DNA of 64,000 nt from DATJZH01 sp052146815 (GCA_052146815.1 JBKQMG010000192.1:27398-91397); one strand, 5' to 3'; positions 1 through 8,520 are shown, numbered from the stretch's first letter. Translations and numbers: made by a program. Notes: a model not told the origin generated them from the letters alone.

Positions 1-109
1 TCACTACCCGCTCGAACTCGCGCGCCGCGTCGGCGTCCGGGGCCTCCGGCAGCCAGTCAGGGCAGTACACGGCGAGGACCCGCCGGTGCACGCTGTCACG
101 GGCGCTCAT
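1..109 (-). CDS. imuB: DNA polymerase Y-family protein ImuB, N-terminal part (cut by window edge)
   Basis: Only the first 36 codons are inside the window. The N-terminus reads MSARDSVHRRVLAVYCPDWL followed by an acidic stretch ending in FERVV, the usual opening of actinobacterial ImuB/DinP-like Y-family proteins (VLAVYCPDWP...VVA). ImuB is a catalytically inactive Y-family polymerase that bridges DnaE2 to the sliding clamp during SOS mutagenesis. An in-frame stop lies two codons upstream of this ATG, so the start is fixed. It follows the imuA'-like gene on the same strand by 46 bp, the standard imuA'-imuB(-dnaE2) order; dnaE2 would lie beyond the left edge. Family assignment rests on few residues plus context. 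Confidence 0.7.
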   Translation of the reverse strand, partial: MSARDSVHRRVLAVYCPDWLPEAPDADAAREFERVV

Positions 110-155
110 CCGTGCTCACGCTCACGGGCGCCAGATGCGCTCATCCCACACGTGC

Positions 156-971
156 TCATCCGGTACTCAGCCCCTGCCAGCAAACAGGCTCCATCCCGAA
201 GGACGCCGCATCGACATCGTCGCCCGCCTGATCGGCTGCGGCGGCCACTGACCCGTCCGGACCCGGCAGCCACAGCCACCGCGCCCGCGGCCGCGACCAT
301 GCGCCCCGGCCGTCGGCCACGACCTGAACCCTGCGGGCCCGCAGCCGCCCGTGTCCGGCGCCGATCCCCGTCCATTCCTGCTGGGCGATGCGCAGCCGGG
401 TCGCCGCGCCCTCCCACTCCTCCGCCACCAGGAGCACACCCGCGTACCGGCGGACCGCCGCCTCGACCCGGCGCCGCAACTGTGCTGACGGCCGCTGCGG
501 CGGCCGGAGCAGGACGATCTCGAAGCCGTCCAGCAGCGACGCCGTCACCTGCGGCCAGCCGTCGCCCGGATCGGCGACCAGCAGCAGCCGGTCCGGGTCC
601 AGGCCTGCATCGACCGCGGACCGCGCCCCGAACTCGGGCACCCCGGCCACTGCGCACCACGCGCCGTCCGCCGAGGCCTGCGCGGCCAGCACCAGGCATA
701 GCAGGCTCCAGCAGCCCGTCGTGACCACCGAGCCGCGCTGCAGGCCGCCCGCGGGCAGCAGCCCGTGCAGGGCCGGGTGGACCGGCAGCACGTCCTCCCC
801 CGGCAGAACCGGCGCAGGCTCGGCTCCCTGCAGAACGCCGTTCGCGGGGGAATCAGCCCTATCCGGCCTCATCGGATCCGCGGACGGCCAGGCGTCATGC
901 GGACCGTGGCGCTCTGGAGAACCGTAGTCCTGCGGAGACAGCGGCGTGACCTGCGCGACCCCGGCACCCAT
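156..971 (-). CDS. ImuA'-like SOS mutasome protein
   Basis: A 271-residue protein resembling the actinobacterial ImuA'-type partner of ImuB/DnaE2. After a variable 60-residue N-terminus it shows HPALHGLLPAGGLQRGSV, then a hydrophobic segment where RecA proteins have Walker A (here GCWSLLCLVLA, lacking the GxxxxGK[ST] signature), then AVAGVPEFG and DPDRLLLVADPG, the RecA-core-like pattern of this family. In mycobacteria ImuA' is needed for DNA-damage-induced mutagenesis. The ATG lies only 3 bp from the long palindrome at 975-1006, which contains a near-consensus LexA box; the transcript may be leaderless, or translation may begin at an internal codon. It sits directly upstream of imuB. Confidence 0.7.
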   Translation of the reverse strand: MGAGVAQVTPLSPQDYGSPERHGPHDAWPSADPMRPDRADSPANGVLQGAEPAPVLPGEDVLPVHPALHGLLPAGGLQRGSVVTTGCWSLLCLVLAAQASADGAWCAVAGVPEFGARSAVDAGLDPDRLLLVADPGDGWPQVTASLLDGFEIVLLRPPQRPSAQLRRRVEAAVRRYAGVLLVAEEWEGAATRLRIAQQEWTGIGAGHGRLRARRVQVVADGRGAWSRPRARWLWLPGPDGSVAAAADQAGDDVDAASFGMEPVCWQGLSTG

Positions 972-974
972 AAC

Positions 975-1006
975 GACAATGATCGAACAGAATTTCGATC
1001 ATTGTC
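975..1006 (-). promoter_or_regulatory. LexA-type SOS operator inside a 12-bp-arm palindrome
   Basis: Perfect inverted repeat: 12-bp arms GACAATGATCGA (975-986) and its reverse complement (995-1006) around 8 bp. Nested at 983-998 is TCGAAC-N4-TTTCGA, 11 of 12 positions of the actinobacterial/Bacillus-type LexA consensus TCGAAC-N4-GTTCGA. On the gene strand a TTGACA -35-like hexamer (1008-1003) abuts the palindrome, so a bound repressor would cover the promoter of the imuA' gene. Damage-inducible control is inferred from the family and the motif. Confidence 0.65.
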
Positions 1007-1105
1007 AAGTACATGACCACCGCTCGAACTCCAGTCATCCAGACGCGAGTGCGTCACACCCCGGTAAGCAAGCACAGGTAGCTCAGCGCGGTCAGTCAGC
1101 GCCGG

Positions 1106-2179
1106 TTACTCCGTTTCGCCAGCCGACTGCGTGAGCACGGGCGGCGAACCGGCCGGCTCGCCGGCTGACTCGCGGGCCTTCCGCGCGTCGATCCACGCGT
1201 CCACGATCGCCCACTGGGCCCGTAGCCACTGGTAGCGCTCGCCTGAGTCGACCCGCTCGGCGGGAGCTTCCTCATACCACCAGCGGATGGTCATCGGCCG
1301 CCCGGTCAGCGGCAGCGCATCCCAGACCTGCCGCACGGTGACCAGGTCGTCCAGCCCGGTGTGGGCCACGACGATCACATCCAGGTCCGGACGCGCCGCG
1401 AGGCACGCGAGCACGCCGCCCGGTCGCGGCGGCAGCACGTGGGCATTAGTGGCCGCATCTGACGCCGCCCGGTGATCGCCGTCGCGGCGAAGCCGGGCTA
1501 TCGCCTGGCGCAGCCGCCGGGGAGTCCAGTTGCCACCCTCGGGGAAGATCAGCATGGCGTCACTGCCGTGCAGGTCCCGAGCCCGCTCGGCCAGTTGCCC
1601 GGCCGCATCATGCCCGGCCTTCAGCCGGGCCGGCAGGAAGCAGGCCGACAGGCGGGTCAGCACCGTGTCCAGGCCCGGATCCCATTGCAGGGTGTCCTTG
1701 AGCACGACGACCGGGCGCCGGTGGTAGCGGGACAGGAGCAGGTGGACCAGCGTGAACGAGTCACCGAGGCCGCCGTGCCTGGCCAGCACCAGCAGCGGGC
1801 GGTCATTGATGACGGCGGCGTCCGGCGGCTCCTCCAGCTCGACATGGAAGCCCAGCAGCGGCCGTCCCGCCGCGACGATCAGCGACAGCGCCCAGCCCAG
1901 CAAGCCGATATGCACCGCAGTCCAGCGCTCTTCGACGCGCCGCCCGCGCAGCGGATGCCGCAGCCACAGTCCCGTCGCGGCGACCAGCAGGCAGACATCA
2001 GCGAATACGTACACCACGGCGAACAGCGCCAGCCGCATCGGACGGCGATGGCGGCTCAGCGGCGTCGCGATCACGGTCACCGCGGCGATCAGGACGAAGA
2101 TCAGGCTCAGCACGACGGCGACCGGCAGCCAGAGCGGGCGCACGATCACCCGCCGGATTCCCGCGGGCGGCGGCTTCAT
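1106..2179 (-). CDS. Membrane PlsC-type (LPLAT) acyltransferase
   Basis: A 357-residue protein with two or three N-terminal membrane segments (about 17-40, 50-72 and 89-104), then a glycerophosphate-type acyltransferase domain. The HX4D catalytic motif is at His135/Asp140 (ARHGGLGDSF) and the substrate-binding FPEG motif at 212-215 (FPEGGNW). Enzymes of this superfamily move acyl groups from acyl-CoA or acyl-ACP onto lysophospholipids or related alcohols at the membrane. Its start codon overlaps the stop of the patatin-like gene by 4 bp (2176-2179), so the pair is probably co-translated and may remodel phospholipids: one enzyme removes acyl chains, the other adds them. The acceptor is unknown. 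Confidence 0.85.
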   Translation of the reverse strand: MKPPPAGIRRVIVRPLWLPVAVVLSLIFVLIAAVTVIATPLSRHRRPMRLALFAVVYVFADVCLLVAATGLWLRHPLRGRRVEERWTAVHIGLLGWALSLIVAAGRPLLGFHVELEEPPDAAVINDRPLLVLARHGGLGDSFTLVHLLLSRYHRRPVVVLKDTLQWDPGLDTVLTRLSACFLPARLKAGHDAAGQLAERARDLHGSDAMLIFPEGGNWTPRRLRQAIARLRRDGDHRAASDAATNAHVLPPRPGGVLACLAARPDLDVIVVAHTGLDDLVTVRQVWDALPLTGRPMTIRWWYEEAPAERVDSGERYQWLRAQWAIVDAWIDARKARESAGEPAGSPPVLTQSAGETE

Positions 2180-3051
2180 GACTGGTCACGCTGGGCGTCC
2201 AGGTACGCGGCCGTCGCCTCGTAGCCGCGCTGAATCCGGCTGGCGACCGAGGCGGAACTGCGGTAGCGCACCGAGATCAGCGGCGTCGTCTCCTCCCCGC
2301 TGGGCAGCACATGCGCCCGGACTGTCGCGGGCAGGGTCGCCATTTCTTCCACAAAACGGTGTCGCCTGGCCACCTCGAACGCGACCAGGCCGACGTCCCA
2401 CGGGGAACGGGGAGCCGAGAGCGGGCGCTCAATCCGTCCCACATGCAGAACGTAAATCTCGGTAGCCCCGAGGGCCAGGGCCCGGCCGACGGGAATGGAA
2501 TGCACCAGACCGCCGTCCAGGAAATGCTCATCGCCAATCCGCACCGGCGGCAGCAGGCCAGGGACCGCGCACGAGGCCAGCACGGCATCGGTCAGGCTGC
2601 CGGCGGTGAACCAGTGCGCCGCCGCGCGCTCGATGCTGGCCGCCACGCACTGGAACTGGACCGGCAGATCCTCGATCAAGGGCGGCAGCTGGTCGGCCAG
2701 TAGCTGGCGGAGCGGCTCAGCGGAGTGCAGATGCGTCCGGTGCCGGACGAGCGTGCCGGCCTGAGACAGCAGCGAGCCGGAAAATATCCCGGAGTCCGAC
2801 AGTGAGCCCCACAGTTTTTCCAGCGCGTCGGCCCCGGCCGCAGACGGATCCGCGGAGATCGCGGCTCCGTTCAGTGCACCGACGCTGGTCCCCACCACCA
2901 GCGATGGACGGATCCCGTGCTCAAGCAGTGCGCGGAGCATCCCCACCTGCGTGGCACCAAGCAGCCCGCCACCGCCAAGCACGAAGGCGACCCGCACCGA
3001 CTGGTCCGGGGCAGACGGCTCCGGGGCAGACAGATCCGGGTCAGCGGCCAT
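2176..3051 (-). CDS. Patatin-like phospholipase (RssA/NTE type)
   Basis: A 291-residue patatin-domain serine hydrolase. The oxyanion loop GGGGLLGATQVG (26-37), nucleophile elbow GTSVG (Ser56) and catalytic-dyad aspartate in DGG (Asp179) are all present, so the Ser-Asp dyad is intact. These enzymes deacylate phospholipids or lysophospholipids. No signal peptide is visible; the first 18 residues are acidic and proline-rich and may not all be translated. It is the first gene of a two-gene unit with the acyltransferase, overlapping it by 4 bp. Confidence 0.88.
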   Translation of the reverse strand: MAADPDLSAPEPSAPDQSVRVAFVLGGGGLLGATQVGMLRALLEHGIRPSLVVGTSVGALNGAAISADPSAAGADALEKLWGSLSDSGIFSGSLLSQAGTLVRHRTHLHSAEPLRQLLADQLPPLIEDLPVQFQCVAASIERAAAHWFTAGSLTDAVLASCAVPGLLPPVRIGDEHFLDGGLVHSIPVGRALALGATEIYVLHVGRIERPLSAPRSPWDVGLVAFEVARRHRFVEEMATLPATVRAHVLPSGEETTPLISVRYRSSASVASRIQRGYEATAAYLDAQRDQS

Positions 3052-3152
3052 GCCACATGCTTACACGCCAGTTCGCCGCGAGACCGCGCGGCCCGCTGAG
3101 ACACAGCGCCGCCCGCGCTAGCGAGGCGCGGCCAGCCAACCGTGGCAGGAAT

Positions 3153-3218
3153 CAGCCGTTCCGGCCACGAACCTCAGCCGTTCCGGTTACGAACCTCAGC
3201 CGTTCCGGGAGCGAAACT
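3153..3218. repeat. 22-bp tandem repeat, three units plus a degenerate fourth
   Basis: Consecutive 22-bp units start at 3153, 3175 and 3197, each beginning CAGCCGTTCCGG and ending in a CGAA-containing half; a decayed fourth unit runs to about 3240. The array lies between the patatin gene and the lytic protein gene, which diverge, 100-170 bp upstream of the latter. It could be a set of regulator sites or a minisatellite. The units sit head to tail without spacers, so this is not a CRISPR array. Confidence 0.7.
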
Positions 3219-3321
3219 CGCCCTTTCCGGCAATGACGCGGCGACGCGCGAAAGCAGAGGTGATCACAGGATTCTGTTCCGATTGACGCTGATCATCACG
3301 AGGTAGTACAGGTAACGAATT

Positions 3322-4455
3322 ATGCGGCGCGAATTAGGTTCACCTTCGGGACGGCACGCCTGGCTTATCGCCCGTGTAGTCGCCCTGCTGCTCATTGCCA
3401 CCACAGGGGTTGTCGCGATCGTGCACTACTCCAGCTTCGGAGCAGCGCTCGCGACAGCACATGAGGCGACCACGACCGCGCGGCGCACCGATGCGGTGAC
3501 CCTCCCGCCGGCGCATCATCGCGCGCCCAAGCGACCGACGGTCGCGGCGCCACCGCCCGGGGCGGCGGCCGCCAAGGCCAGCAACGGCAGCGCTCACGCG
3601 GCGTCCGGCCCCGACGAGCGGTCCGGGCCACCGCCGGGGTCTGCCCCGCCCGCCGGCGCGCCGCCGCCGCCCGGCGCGCCCCCGCCGGGATCTGGGCCGC
3701 CGGGATCTGGGCCGGCCGGCGCCGGGCCGCTAATGCTCGGCACAGGCGCACCGTTGCATTTCCGCACCCTGCCCCCGCGGGCGAAACTGCCCACTGGGGC
3801 GCAGTGCGCCCGGTGGGTCCGGGCCTCCCCGAGCCCGGAGAACAAGTCCGTCAACAAAAAGGACAACCACATCACCGGCCAGCACGTGGGGGCCCGGTTC
3901 TTCTCCGGCGACGCCGCCGCGGCCGCGAGGCTCGCCCGCAGGATCAACGGTGATTTCACCGGCACGACCGCGGAGATCCTGCGGTGGGCCGCGTGCAAGT
4001 GGGGCATCAGCCAGAACATTGTCTTCGCCCAGGCCGCAGTCGAGAGCTGGTGGCGGCAGACCACGCTCGGCGACTGGGGCACCGACGCCAAGGCGTGCCC
4101 GCCCGGACATGGCCTTGGGGCTGACGGCAAGGCCGGCGAGTGCCCGCAGAGCTACGGCATCTTGCAGAACAGGTATCCCTACGAGCAGGCGAGCTGGCCC
4201 GGGATCGGCCGGTCGACGGCAATGAACGCCGATGCGGCCTACGCCACCTGGCGCTCCTGCTACGACGGCTACGAGACCTGGCTGAATACGGTGCCGCGCG
4301 GCAGCCAGTATCACGCGGGCGACGTGTGGGGGTGCGTCGGCCGGTGGTTCGCCGGGCGCTGGCGCACCGCGGCCGCTGACGGGTACATCAAGCGGGTCAA
4401 GCAGTACCTGCGCGAGCGGATCTGGGAGAAGCCCTACTTCCGGCAGATCGGCTGA
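3322..4455 (+). CDS. Membrane-anchored lytic-transglycosylase-like cell-wall protein
   Basis: A 377-residue protein with an N-terminal signal anchor (about 14-36), a long Pro/Gly/Ala-rich linker (about 60-135) to cross the wall, and a C-terminal lysozyme-fold domain (about 155-377). In that domain AAVESWW carries the expected catalytic glutamate (Glu241) and SYGILQ matches the SxGxxQ motif of SLT/GH23 lytic transglycosylases. It should therefore cleave peptidoglycan glycan strands outside the membrane. Several cysteines in the domain may form disulfides. A TTGACG (3283-3288) and TAGTAC (3304-3309) resemble a promoter but their 15-bp spacing is short. No strong ribosome-binding site precedes the ATG. 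Confidence 0.75.
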   Translation: MRRELGSPSGRHAWLIARVVALLLIATTGVVAIVHYSSFGAALATAHEATTTARRTDAVTLPPAHHRAPKRPTVAAPPPGAAAAKASNGSAHAASGPDERSGPPPGSAPPAGAPPPPGAPPPGSGPPGSGPAGAGPLMLGTGAPLHFRTLPPRAKLPTGAQCARWVRASPSPENKSVNKKDNHITGQHVGARFFSGDAAAAARLARRINGDFTGTTAEILRWAACKWGISQNIVFAQAAVESWWRQTTLGDWGTDAKACPPGHGLGADGKAGECPQSYGILQNRYPYEQASWPGIGRSTAMNADAAYATWRSCYDGYETWLNTVPRGSQYHAGDVWGCVGRWFAGRWRTAAADGYIKRVKQYLRERIWEKPYFRQIG

Positions 4456-4459
4456 TTGA

Positions 4460-4927
4460 CCTCGCCTGCCACACTGGTCAGATGCCGTCTTCCCCGAGAC
4501 CGAGGGCACTGGCGACCTCGACTTTCACGCGATCCTGGCTCGGCCGCCGTCGCCGGATCAGGGCGCCGCACTGGCCACACTCGAGGCACAAATGGCCCGG
4601 CTTCATCCTCAGCACGGCGCTGACCTGGACGGGTGGGTCATTTTGCTGGACGACGCCCGCGGGTCGCGACCGCCTGCGCACCTGCTGCGGCCTTTCGCCA
4701 TGCTTAACGCCTGCCGGATCATCCGCAGCGTGGCCGAGGACGATGTCGTGCAGTCCAAGTTCGGCTCGGCCTGGTGGGGACTGGACCATCTGCCCGCCGA
4801 GCATCACGCGGCCATCCGCGCGGCCTTGGCGCGCTACCGCGGCGCTGCCACCGCGCAGGAAAACGCGGCACTGGCCAGGGGCCGGGCGGCGATCATGACT
4901 CTGGCCGCCCGCGAGCTCGGGCGCTGA
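4460..4927 (+). pseudogene. Aminoglycoside-adenylyltransferase-like nucleotidyltransferase, truncated and internally deleted
   Basis: This open frame has no good start codon before Met at 4592, yet it encodes recognisable protein from 4481 on. GTGDLDFHAILARPP matches the GSxxxGDxDxxxxL catalytic strand region of DUF4111/AadA-type nucleotidyltransferases; LDGWVILLDDARG and then NACRI...VVQSKFGSAWWGLDHLP match the middle and C-terminal helical domain. The N-terminal part with the first catalytic motif and roughly 60 residues between the two domains are missing, and the remaining pieces join in frame. It cannot be a working antibiotic-modifying enzyme. A short product from 4592 (111 residues) is possible but unlikely to be functional. 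Confidence 0.6.
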
Positions 4928-4935
4928 GCCGCCCC

Positions 4936-5643
4936 ATGGTCCGCGGCCGGAGGCTGCCCTTCCGGATGCTGCCACCGCGGACACTGCTGCGCCGGTACGC
5001 GGTCGCCTGGCTGTACCTGACGGGCTTCGTGCTGGTCGAGCTCGTGTACACGGGCCTGCCCGGCCGCGATCAGAACGCGCTCGAGCAGTGGGCCAGCACC
5101 AATGTGATCAACCTGCACCATGACCCGGTCGGCTCGCTGGTCGTCTCGGCTTTCCTCGCGTCAGGCTCTGTCGGGGCGTGGCCGCTGCTCATCGCGCTGG
5201 CCCTGTTCGGCGCCAACCGGGCCCTGGGCAACTGGCGCACGGCGCTGGTCTGCGTCGCCGGGCAGCTGGTCGGCACGCTGGTGAGCGAGGGCATCGTGGA
5301 TTACCGCGTCGGGCACGGCTCACTGCCCGCCAGCAGCCTGCGCATTCTCGACATCGGGCCGTCCTACGTCGTGGTGTCCGCGATCGCGGTGGCCGTGCTC
5401 TACGGCACGTGGCCGGCCCGGATTGCGGCCGCGCTCGACCTCGCCATCCTCGTCTTCGCCGGTCACATCTTCAGCGGGCTCAGCCAGCTGGACGTCGCGG
5501 CCGTCGGGCACACGACGGCGATCGTGACCGCCGTCCTGCTCGGCAGCGCGCTCGCCTGGCAGAAACGCCGCAGCGAGCAGCTCCCGCCAGCGCCGGGCCG
5601 CGGCGAACTGGCTGACGACGTGGACGCGGCCGCTGGACAGTGA
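4936..5643 (+). CDS. Rhomboid-like integral membrane protein
   Basis: A 235-residue protein with about six membrane segments from residue 18. It shows the features of the actinobacterial rhomboid-like group: an early loop NALEQWASTNVINLHHDPVG, a DIGPSY segment where rhomboids carry the nucleophilic serine (GxSx), and a late membrane helix VGHTTAIVTAVLLG with the partner histidine. Rhomboids cleave substrates inside the membrane, but many members of this group are uncharacterised and may be inactive. Start chosen at 4936 because the same frame further upstream runs over the remnant before it; Met at 4966 is an alternative. No operon partner is obvious. Confidence 0.7.
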   Translation: MVRGRRLPFRMLPPRTLLRRYAVAWLYLTGFVLVELVYTGLPGRDQNALEQWASTNVINLHHDPVGSLVVSAFLASGSVGAWPLLIALALFGANRALGNWRTALVCVAGQLVGTLVSEGIVDYRVGHGSLPASSLRILDIGPSYVVVSAIAVAVLYGTWPARIAAALDLAILVFAGHIFSGLSQLDVAAVGHTTAIVTAVLLGSALAWQKRRSEQLPPAPGRGELADDVDAAAGQ

Positions 5644-5774
5644 GCGCGAGCGGGACCGAGGCCGCCCCCGAGCTCAGGCAGCCGGAGCCGCTGGCCAGCG
5701 AGACGCCGAACGAGGCACTCTGACGGCTGCCAGGCTGGCCGGCCGCGAGCGCACGCCGGTGCGGTTATGCGACT

Positions 5775-5797
5775 ATCTCGATAGACTGCATAGGAAA
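5775..5797 (+). promoter_or_regulatory. Candidate operator shared with the second monooxygenase operon
   Basis: ATCTCGAT (5775-5782), seven bases, then ATAGGAAA (5790-5797). The same two octamers with exactly the same spacing and orientation occur upstream of the sfnG/ssuD-type operon (62265-62243, minus strand). Here the first octamer is embedded in the palindrome CTATCTCGATAG. The element is 105 bp upstream of the first monooxygenase start, so it could be a regulator site or promoter of the operon. The match is seen directly; function is inferred. Confidence 0.55.
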
Positions 5798-5902
5798 CTG
5801 AGTGCAGGGACATGGCCGCGGTCGCATGGCCGAGGGCACAGCAGCAGGCGGCCTGCCGCGTGCAGCACGCCCGCGGGCGGTACAAAGGAGCGAGCACTGA
5901 CT

Positions 5903-7138
5903 ATGCCGACGTCGTCCCTGCATCTGGCGGTCGCGCTGGACGGGGCCGGGTGGCATCCGGCCGCATGGCGCGAGCCGGAGGCCCGGCCCGGCGAGCTCTT
6001 CACCGCGGGCTACTGGACTGACCTGGTGCGCGAGGCGGAGCACGGCCTGCTCGACCTCGTGACGATCGAGGACGGGCTCGGCTTGCAGTCGGCCCGCTAC
6101 GGCGAGCCTGACGAGCGCACCGACCAGGTGCGCGGCCGCCTCGACGCGGTCCTCATCGCCGCCCGGGTCGCGCCGCTGACCAGGCATATCGGCCTCGTTC
6201 CGACTGCGGTCGTGACGCACACCGAGCCGTTCCATCTGTCCAAGGCGATCGCGACGCTCGACTACGTCAGTTCCGGCCGGGCGGGCGTGCGGGTTCAGGT
6301 GTCGTCGCGCCAGCACGAGGCCGCGCATTTCGGCCGCCGGACGTTCCCCGAGTTCAGCCTCGACGACCGCGCCGACCCGGCCGTCCAGCAGCTGATCAGC
6401 GAACTGTTCGACGAGGCGGCCGACTACGTCGAGGTCCTGCGGCGGCTGTGGGACAGCTGGGAAGACGACGCCGAGATCCGGGACGTCGCCACCGGCCGGT
6501 TCGTCGACCGGGAGAAGCTGCACAACATCGACTTTGCCGGGGAGTATTTCAGCGTCAAGGGGCCGTCGATCACCCCGCGGCCGCCGCAGGGGCAGCCGCT
6601 TGTCAGCGCGCTGGCCCACCAGCGCGTGCCCTACCGGCTGGTCGCCCGCTGCGCCGACGTGGGATACGTCACGCCGCGTGACGCCGGCCACGCCAGGGCC
6701 ATCGTCACCAGGATCAGGGACGAGCAGGAAAGGGCGGGGCGCGGGGCGGAGACGGTGCATATTCTTGCTGATCTCGTGGTTTTCCTGGACGACGAGCCCG
6801 GCGCCGCGGCCGACCGCAAGGCCCGGCTGGACGAGCGGGCCGGCGACGAGTACGGCAGCGATGCGACGATTTTCGCCGGGACGCCGTCGCAGCTGGCCGA
6901 CCTGCTGCAGGACTGGCAGGCCAGTGGCCTGTCCGGGTTCCGGCTGCGCCCCGGCGCGATCCCCCGCGACCTGGCGGCCGTTACCACGGGCCTGGTGCCG
7001 GAACTGCAGCGCCGCGGCGCCTTCCGCACGGCCTACGAGGCAGCCACGCTGCGGGGCCTGCTCGGCCTCCCCCGGCCGGCCAACCGCTACGCGAGCGCCA
7101 CCGTGAGCACTCCCGGCCCGGAAGGACTCAGGTCATGA
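5903..7138 (+). CDS. LLM-class flavin-dependent monooxygenase 1 (NtaA/DmoA-like)
   Basis: A 411-residue TIM-barrel luciferase-like monooxygenase. Typical signatures are the opening strand LHLAVALDGAGWHP, TIEDGLGLQ, the flavin-loop region LDYVSSGRAGVRVQVS and the insertion between barrel strands that marks the NtaA/SnaA/DszA/DmoA group. Such enzymes use FMNH2 from a partner reductase and oxygen to oxidise sulfur- or nitrogen-containing small molecules. Start set at 5903 because AAAGGAG lies 12 bp upstream and homology begins there; an upstream extension in frame is not protein-like. First gene of a five-gene operon; its stop overlaps the next start by 4 bp (ATGA). Confidence 0.85.
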   Translation: MPTSSLHLAVALDGAGWHPAAWREPEARPGELFTAGYWTDLVREAEHGLLDLVTIEDGLGLQSARYGEPDERTDQVRGRLDAVLIAARVAPLTRHIGLVPTAVVTHTEPFHLSKAIATLDYVSSGRAGVRVQVSSRQHEAAHFGRRTFPEFSLDDRADPAVQQLISELFDEAADYVEVLRRLWDSWEDDAEIRDVATGRFVDREKLHNIDFAGEYFSVKGPSITPRPPQGQPLVSALAHQRVPYRLVARCADVGYVTPRDAGHARAIVTRIRDEQERAGRGAETVHILADLVVFLDDEPGAAADRKARLDERAGDEYGSDATIFAGTPSQLADLLQDWQASGLSGFRLRPGAIPRDLAAVTTGLVPELQRRGAFRTAYEAATLRGLLGLPRPANRYASATVSTPGPEGLRS

Positions 7139-8520
7139 GCAGGCCGCTCAAGCAGATCCATCTCGCCGCGCATTTCCCCGGCGTGAACAACACCACCGTG
7201 TGGAGCGATCCGCGATCCGGCAGCCACATCGAGTTCAGCTCGTTCGCGCACCTGGCGCGGACCGCGGAGCGGGCCAAGTTCGACTTCCTGTTCCTCGCCG
7301 AGGGCCTGCGGCTGCGCGAGCAGAACGGCCAGATCTACGACCTCGACGTGGTCGGCAGGCCGGACACCTTCACGGTGCTCGCCGCCCTCGCCGCGGTGAC
7401 TGACCGGCTGGGCCTGGCCGGGACCATCAACTCCACGTTCAACGAGCCGTACGAGGTGGCGCGCCAGTTCGCCAGCCTTGACCATCTGTCCGGCGGCCGG
7501 GCGGCATGGAACGTCGTGACCTCGTGGGACGCGTTCACCGGCGAGAACTTCCGGCGCGGCGGCTTCCTGCCGCAGGACGCCCGGTACGAGCGGGCGCAGA
7601 CGTTCCTGCAGACGACCTGGGAGCTGTTCGACTCCTGGCGCGGCGACGAGATCATCGCGGACAAGGAGTCCGGCGAGTTCCTCGCCGACTCAGGGGCCGG
7701 CTCGGGCGCCGGGAGGTTCGCCCACCGGGACGCGCACTTCGACATCAGCGGCCGGTTCAACGTGCCGCGCAGCCCGCAGGGACGGCCGGTCATCTTCCAG
7801 GCCGGCGATTCCCACGAGGGCCGCGAATTCGCCGCGGCCAGCGCCGACGCCATCTTCAGCCGGCATTCCACCCTCGACGACGGCCGGGTGTTCTACGCCG
7901 ACGTCAAGGGACGTCTCCCCCGCCACGGCCGCACCCGCGATCAGCTGCTGATCCTGCCCGCGGCGACGTTCGTGCTCGGCGACACCGACGGCGAGGCAGA
8001 AGAGACCGCCCGCGAGGTCCGGCTCCAGCAGGTCAGCGGGCAGACGGCGCTCAGGTTCCTGGAGCAGGTGTGGAACAGGGACCTGTCCGGCTACGACCCG
8101 GACGGCCCGCTGCCCGAGATCGACCCTGATCCGGGCGAGAACACTATCGCCCGCGGCCGGGCGAGCGTCCGGATGTACCGGGACCCGCTGGCCACCACGG
8201 CGCAGTGGCGGGCGAAGGCCGCCGCCGAGCACCTGTCGATCCGCGAGCTGATGGCGCAGGTCACCGGGCGGCAGTCGTTCGTGGGCACGCCCGTCACCGT
8301 GGCGGAGACGATCAACCGTTACGTCCAGGCCGACGCCAGCGACGGGTTCATCCTGGTCCCGCACATCACCCCGGGCGGCCTGGACGAGTTCGCCGACACC
8401 GTCGTGCCGCTGCTGCAGGAGCGCGGGGTCTTCCGGGCCGACTACGAGGGCCGCACGCTGCGCGAGCACCTGGGCCTTGCGCCGCTGGGCGCCGCACGCA
8501 AGACGCTGGCCGCGTCATGA
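7135..8520 (+). CDS. LLM-class flavin-dependent monooxygenase 2 (NtaA/SnaA/DszA family)
   Basis: A 461-residue member of the nitrilotriacetate/DszA-type monooxygenases. Diagnostic parts are HLAAHFPGVNNTTVW, FDFLFLAEGLRLRE, STFNEPYEVARQFASLDHLS and SGGRAAWNVVTSWDAF, the flavin-binding barrel strands of this group. It is full length. It would need reduced FMN, supplied by the reductase at the end of the operon. Substrate unknown; sulfonates, sulfones, thiophenes or amines are all precedented. It overlaps the genes on both sides by 4 bp, so the operon is tightly translationally coupled. Confidence 0.88.
   Translation: MSRPLKQIHLAAHFPGVNNTTVWSDPRSGSHIEFSSFAHLARTAERAKFDFLFLAEGLRLREQNGQIYDLDVVGRPDTFTVLAALAAVTDRLGLAGTINSTFNEPYEVARQFASLDHLSGGRAAWNVVTSWDAFTGENFRRGGFLPQDARYERAQTFLQTTWELFDSWRGDEIIADKESGEFLADSGAGSGAGRFAHRDAHFDISGRFNVPRSPQGRPVIFQAGDSHEGREFAAASADAIFSRHSTLDDGRVFYADVKGRLPRHGRTRDQLLILPAATFVLGDTDGEAEETAREVRLQQVSGQTALRFLEQVWNRDLSGYDPDGPLPEIDPDPGENTIARGRASVRMYRDPLATTAQWRAKAAAEHLSIRELMAQVTGRQSFVGTPVTVAETINRYVQADASDGFILVPHITPGGLDEFADTVVPLLQERGVFRADYEGRTLREHLGLAPLGAARKTLAAS

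Noticed and set aside
3153..3240. CRISPR-like array
   Set aside because: The 22-bp units are directly adjacent without spacers, and no cas gene is present.
5759..5902. SAM-type riboswitch before the monooxygenase operon
   Set aside because: I could not fit the conserved core of SAM-I, SAM-II or SAM-IV; only short hairpins are present. The shared octamer pair is a better-supported signal.
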